Assembly: GCF_900637195.1 (NCBI RefSeq)
Contig: NZ_LR134356.1
Span: 5,332,001-5,396,000 of the forward strand
Direction of reading: 5' to 3'
From: Mycolicibacterium aurum
Lineage (GTDB): Bacteria > Actinomycetota > Actinomycetes > Mycobacteriales > Mycobacteriaceae
DNA: 64,000 bases
The notes beneath the pieces are model-generated. The model was not told where the DNA came from. It made no database searches and worked only from the letters and a program-made list of their open reading frames with translations. Of the stretch, positions 60,903-64,000 are shown piece by piece. How positions within the stretch are numbered: the stretch's first letter is position 1; each line of letters begins with the position of its first letter. The position numbers and the translations under genes are program-made.

Positions 60903-63145
60903 CCGGCGACGGGGGCGACCGCCCCGCTCACCACCACGGGGATGCCGTTGAGCACGGCGGTGCCCGACAACGGGTCGAGCAGCGCACCGTCGTTGAGCTG
61001 GTTGGCGTTCACCCCCGGTGAGCTGGCGGCGAGCACCTGGCCGGTGCCGCCCCGGTCGTGACCCCAGCCGTGTGGCAGCGACATGACTCCACGACGGATG
61101 CCCTCGGTCATCTCGACGGGCACCACCAGTTCGCCGCCGGGCCCCTTGACGATCGCCGTGTCCTCGACTCCGAGGTCGGCCGCATCGGCGGGATGCATCT
61201 GCAGAGTGCACCGATTGGTGCCGCCCGCCAGCGCGGGCAGGTTGTGCATCCAACTGTTGTTCGACCGCAGATGGCGACGGCCGATCAGCACGAATCCTTC
61301 GGCGGGCCGGCCGAGCGCGTCGCGCAGCCGCTCCGCGTCGGCAACCAGCTGGGGCGGTGCCAGCTCGACCAGACCCGACGGTGTGCGCATCACATCGGCC
61401 AGCCTCGGCTTCAGCTCGCCGAGGTCGATGCCGTGCGGTGCGGCTTTGAGCCGCTCCAGCGTCAGCCCGTCCGGATTGGCGCCGAACGCGTCTCCGTAGG
61501 CACCGATGCGCAGCATCATGTCGAGCCTGCGCTCGTAGCCGGGACCCGCGGGCAGCATCGCGATCAGCTCGTCGACCGCCCGCCCGGCCACCGGGGACCC
61601 GTCGTCGGCGGTCTCTTTGGTCAGCGTCGTCGCGATCACCTGTTCGTCGACGAGCGCGGCGTCGGCGTCGTGGCCCATCCCGAAGATCACCAGGGCGATT
61701 CGCGACAGGATCTCGGCCTCGTCGGGCCGTCCCAGCAGGGGCAGCACCGGCGGCGAGTAGCGGGCGTTGTTGCGGACCGCCAGGCTGTTCAGCGCGAAGT
61801 CGAAGTGCGGGCTGCGCGACGGCGGCGGGGGCGGCAGGACGACGTCGGCGTGCCGGGTGGTCTCGTTGAGATACGGGTCCACCGACACCATGAAGCCGAC
61901 GCCGGCCAGCGCGCGGTCGAGCCGGTCACCGTCCGGCGCCGAGAGCACCGGGTTGCCTGCGATGGTGATCAGCGCCTTGATCTGTCCGTCGCCTGGCGTC
62001 TCGATCTCCTCGGCGAGCGCGACGGTGGGCAGTTCCGAGAGCGCCTCCGGGTAGCCGGAGACCCGGCTGTGCCACCGTCCGGTGCGGAACCCGCGGCCGG
62101 GCCGATGCCCGCGGGAGGCCGGCGCGGTCGGCGAGCACGGAAACATCGACCCGCCGGGGCGGTCCAGGTTGCCGGTCAGGATGTTCACCACGTCGACGAG
62201 CCAGCTGCCCAGCGTGCCGAACTCCACGGTCGAGGTGCCCATGCGCCCGTACACCGCCGCCGACGGGGCAGCGGCCAGCTCGCGAGCCAGTGTCCTGATC
62301 TCCTGCGCGTCGATCCCGCAGTACGCGGCCACGGTGTCAGGGGTGAACCCGGCCGCCAGGTCGCGTACCTCGTCGACGCCGGCGACCAACTCGGACACCG
62401 AGCCGAGATCGACAAGGCCTTCCTCGAACAGCACCGCCACGATCGCGAACAGCAGGGCGGCGTCGGTGCCCGGCCGCGGTGCGAGATGGCGGTCGGCCAG
62501 TTCCGCGGTGCGGGTGCGGGCCGGGTCGATGACGACGAGGCGGCCGCCGCGCTTGCGCAGGCTCCGCAGCTTGCCGGGGAAGTCGGGGGCCGTGGTGACG
62601 CTGCCGTTGGACACCACCGGATTGGCTCCGATGATCACCAGGTAGTCGGTGCGGTCCAGGTCCGGCACCGAGAACGCGATCGGGCTGCCGAACATCAGCC
62701 CCAGCGCAACGTGCTTGGGCATCTGGTCCAGCGTGCTCGCCGAGAACACCTGACGGGTACCGAGCCCGCGCACGATCAGCGGCGGGTAGAGCGCGCCGGC
62801 GACGGTGTGCGCGTTCGGGTTGCCGAGGTACACCCCGACCGACGCGCCGCCGTGATCGCGGAGGGTCGCACCGAGGCCGGCTGCCATCGCGGCGAACGCC
62901 TCGTCCCACGTCGCCTCGGTCAATACCCCGTCGCGGCGCACCAGCGGCGCGGTGAGCCGGTCGGGATCGTTGTCGAGTTCGCCGAAGCTCGCCCCTTTGG
63001 GGCAGATGAATCCGGCGGAGAAGACGTCGTCGCGGTCTCCGCGCGCGCCGGTGACGCGGCCACCGTCGATGTTCACGTCGATGGTCAGCGTCAGACCGCA
63101 GGTGGCTTCGCAGAACGGGCAGATCCGAAGGGCTGTTTCGGTCAT
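60899..63145 (-). CDS. Molybdopterin oxidoreductase (formate dehydrogenase-like)
   Basis: A 748-residue member of the DMSO-reductase family. The N-terminal [4Fe-4S] site is Cys9, Cys12, Cys16, Cys48 (RICPFCEATC and FICPKG). Moco-binding segments follow (YLGNPNAHT, IIGANPVVSNG, AGNPVLSAP) and the C-terminal MopB-type domain has GRRHLRSNNSWMHNLP and SLPHGWGHD. No Cys or Sec clearly occupies the substrate-side metal position (STLDQMPKH here), so true formate dehydrogenase activity is doubtful; it resembles FdhF-like proteins of unknown substrate in mycobacteria. It stands alone, 18 bases after hpt, without membrane or NAD subunits. Confidence 0.88.
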   Translation of the reverse strand: MTETALRICPFCEATCGLTLTIDVNIDGGRVTGARGDRDDVFSAGFICPKGASFGELDNDPDRLTAPLVRRDGVLTEATWDEAFAAMAAGLGATLRDHGGASVGVYLGNPNAHTVAGALYPPLIVRGLGTRQVFSASTLDQMPKHVALGLMFGSPIAFSVPDLDRTDYLVIIGANPVVSNGSVTTAPDFPGKLRSLRKRGGRLVVIDPARTRTAELADRHLAPRPGTDAALLFAIVAVLFEEGLVDLGSVSELVAGVDEVRDLAAGFTPDTVAAYCGIDAQEIRTLARELAAAPSAAVYGRMGTSTVEFGTLGSWLVDVVNILTGNLDRPGGSMFPCSPTAPASRGHRPGRGFRTGRWHSRVSGYPEALSELPTVALAEEIETPGDGQIKALITIAGNPVLSAPDGDRLDRALAGVGFMVSVDPYLNETTRHADVVLPPPPPSRSPHFDFALNSLAVRNNARYSPPVLPLLGRPDEAEILSRIALVIFGMGHDADAALVDEQVIATTLTKETADDGSPVAGRAVDELIAMLPAGPGYERRLDMMLRIGAYGDAFGANPDGLTLERLKAAPHGIDLGELKPRLADVMRTPSGLVELAPPQLVADAERLRDALGRPAEGFVLIGRRHLRSNNSWMHNLPALAGGTNRCTLQMHPADAADLGVEDTAIVKGPGGELVVPVEMTEGIRRGVMSLPHGWGHDRGGTGQVLAASSPGVNANQLNDGALLDPLSGTAVLNGIPVVVSGAVAPVAG

Positions 63146-63163
63146 GCCAGCATCATGCGCCGC

Positions 63164-63742
63164 TTACTGCTCCTCGTACACCTTGGGGTCGAGCGTGCCG
63201 ATGTAGGACAGGTCGCGGTAGCGCTCGGCGTAGTCGAGTCCGTAGCCGACGACGAACTCGTTCGGGATGTCGAAGCCGATGTAGTCGATGTCCAGGTCTA
63301 CGCGGACCGCATCGGGTTTGCGCAGCAGCGTGCACACCTTCAGCGACCGCGGCCGCCGGGTGGCGAGGTTGCGCAGCAGCCACTTGAGCGTGAGGCCGGA
63401 GTCGACGATGTCCTCGACGATCAGCACGTCACGGTCGTTGATGTCGCGGTCGAGGTCCTTGAGGATGCGCACCACACCCGACGACGAGGTCGAGGACCCG
63501 TAGGAGCTGACCGCCATGAACTCCAGCTGGGTGGGCACCGAGATGGCCCTGGCCAGGTCGGTGACGAACATGACCGCGCCCTTGAGGACGGTGATGAGCA
63601 GCAGATCCTGCCCCGACGGCGCGTCCCGGTACGCGGTGGTGATCTCCGCGGCGAGTTCGGCGGTCTTGGCTTTGATCTGTTCTTCGGAGAGCAACACCGA
63701 TTTGATGTCCCCGGGATACAAGTCCGCAGGCTGCGCTGGCAC
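63164..63742 (-). CDS. hpt: Hypoxanthine-guanine phosphoribosyltransferase
   Basis: A 192-residue purine-salvage enzyme making IMP or GMP from the base and PRPP. The PRPP motif VLIVEDIVDSGLTL (EDIVDSG) and the flexible loop SSYGSSTSSSG are present, and the C-terminus (LDYAERYRDLSYIGTLDPKVYEE) is that of mycobacterial Hpt (Rv3624c). GTG start at 63742. It lies between tilS and the molybdopterin oxidoreductase, in the tilS-hpt order conserved in actinobacteria. Confidence 0.95.
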   Translation of the reverse strand: MPAQPADLYPGDIKSVLLSEEQIKAKTAELAAEITTAYRDAPSGQDLLLITVLKGAVMFVTDLARAISVPTQLEFMAVSSYGSSTSSSGVVRILKDLDRDINDRDVLIVEDIVDSGLTLKWLLRNLATRRPRSLKVCTLLRKPDAVRVDLDIDYIGFDIPNEFVVGYGLDYAERYRDLSYIGTLDPKVYEEQ

Positions 63743-63770
63743 GGGCCCAGCCTAGTAGGACAGTCGACCG

Positions 63771-64000
63771 TTACGCCCCGACGGGTTCGCGATACAGCGT
63801 CAGCACACCGCGCCGCCGTCCGGCGAACAGCCGCTCCCGCGCCAACCCGCCGGGCACGGCGACCCCGCCCTGACCCCGCCAGTCGGTGACGAGCGCGTCG
63901 ACCGCCCGGATCTGCCTGTCGGTCAGCGCGCACGCTCCCCCGGCCAACAGCCAGGCCCTGATGACCCGGCGGCGCACCGCGTCGGGCAGTGGCACCAGGG
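63771..64000 (-). CDS. tilS: TilS, tRNA(Ile)-lysidine synthase (C-terminal fragment)
   Basis: The last 75 or so codons of a gene that runs off the right edge. The visible residues (LPDAVRRRVIRAWLLAGGACALTDRQIRAVDALV, quoted in parts: RRVIRAWLLAGG, LTDRQIRAVDALV) match the C-terminal region of mycobacterial TilS/MesJ, which modifies the wobble C of the AUA-reading tRNA-Ile. It precedes hpt with a 28-base gap, as in M. tuberculosis (Rv3625c). Confidence 0.88.
   Translation of the reverse strand, partial: LVPLPDAVRRRVIRAWLLAGGACALTDRQIRAVDALVTDWRGQGGVAVPGGLARERLFAGRRRGVLTLYREPVGA

Noticed and set aside
60899..63145. Calling the molybdopterin enzyme a formate dehydrogenase
   Set aside because: No catalytic Cys/Sec was evident and no accessory subunits adjoin; only the superfamily is supported.
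61058..63889. Very long open frame (943 codons) on the plus strand
   Set aside because: It is antisense to the molybdopterin oxidoreductase and hpt, both with clear motifs, and its translation is Arg/Gly/His-rich without any recognisable domain; a typical high-GC shadow frame.

Overview
This is a contiguous piece of a high-GC actinobacterial chromosome and almost certainly comes from a rapidly growing mycobacterium (Mycolicibacterium type). Gene content and order closely follow, from memory, the M. tuberculosis H37Rv segment Rv3570c-Rv3625c: hsaA, kshB, fadE34, kstR, rlmB-cysS-ispF-carD, lpqE-radA-disA, canB/mutY, mhuD-lpqF, clpC1, lsr2, lysS, coaX-panC, folK-folB-folP-folE-ftsH, ephA, lpqG, hpt, tilS. 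Most genes are dense, often overlap by 1-14 bases, and show the usual high-GC antisense open frames, which are not genes.

Layout. 1-5.0 kb: edge of the cholesterol-catabolism regulon (hsaA start, kshB, a secreted protein, fadE34, kstR) with three KstR operators. 5.0-7.6 kb: trehalose-phosphatase, a methyltransferase and a LacI regulator. 7.6-25.4 kb: an accessory zinc-homeostasis island that H37Rv lacks at this position. It holds a ZnuABC-like importer, a COG0523 metallochaperone GTPase, a Cys-rich unknown, an AztABCD-type importer whose permease is fused to an AztD-like propeller, pxpA, an HTH/MFS pair, a CtpC-PacL1-like efflux module, a YraQ/TIGR03943 pair, an Rv0106/Mrf-type degenerate COG0523 protein and zinc-free ribosomal protein L31B. 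Four sites with one shared palindromic design (TTA-n-TGA..AAT-n-ATT..CA-n-TAA) sit at the four promoters where zinc starvation genes begin, so this reads as a Zur regulon. 25.4-35.9 kb: conserved core (MBL protein, ArsB-like transporter, rlmB, cysS, ispF, carD, lpqE, radA, disA, canB). 35.9-38.0 kb: mutY and an IS481-family element inserted exactly in its stop codon. 37.9-43.5 kb: GlxA/AraC regulator, hydrolase, mhuD, lpqF, and a cobalt-uptake operon (cbtB-cbtA-phosphatase) behind a cobalamin-type riboswitch. 43.5-64 kb: clpC1, lsr2, lysS, a PLP enzyme, coaX-panC, folate operon with ftsH, ephA, lpqG, a molybdopterin oxidoreductase, hpt and the end of tilS.

Things that stand out: the Zur-box island, the permease-propeller fusion in the Azt importer, the IS that regenerates two stop codons from its target duplication and carries a ribosome-site-sequestering hairpin, and the absence of ispD (between carD and ispF) and panD (between panC and coaX), two genes normally present in these operons. 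Start codons and regulatory sites are inferred by eye; no search or folding program was run.
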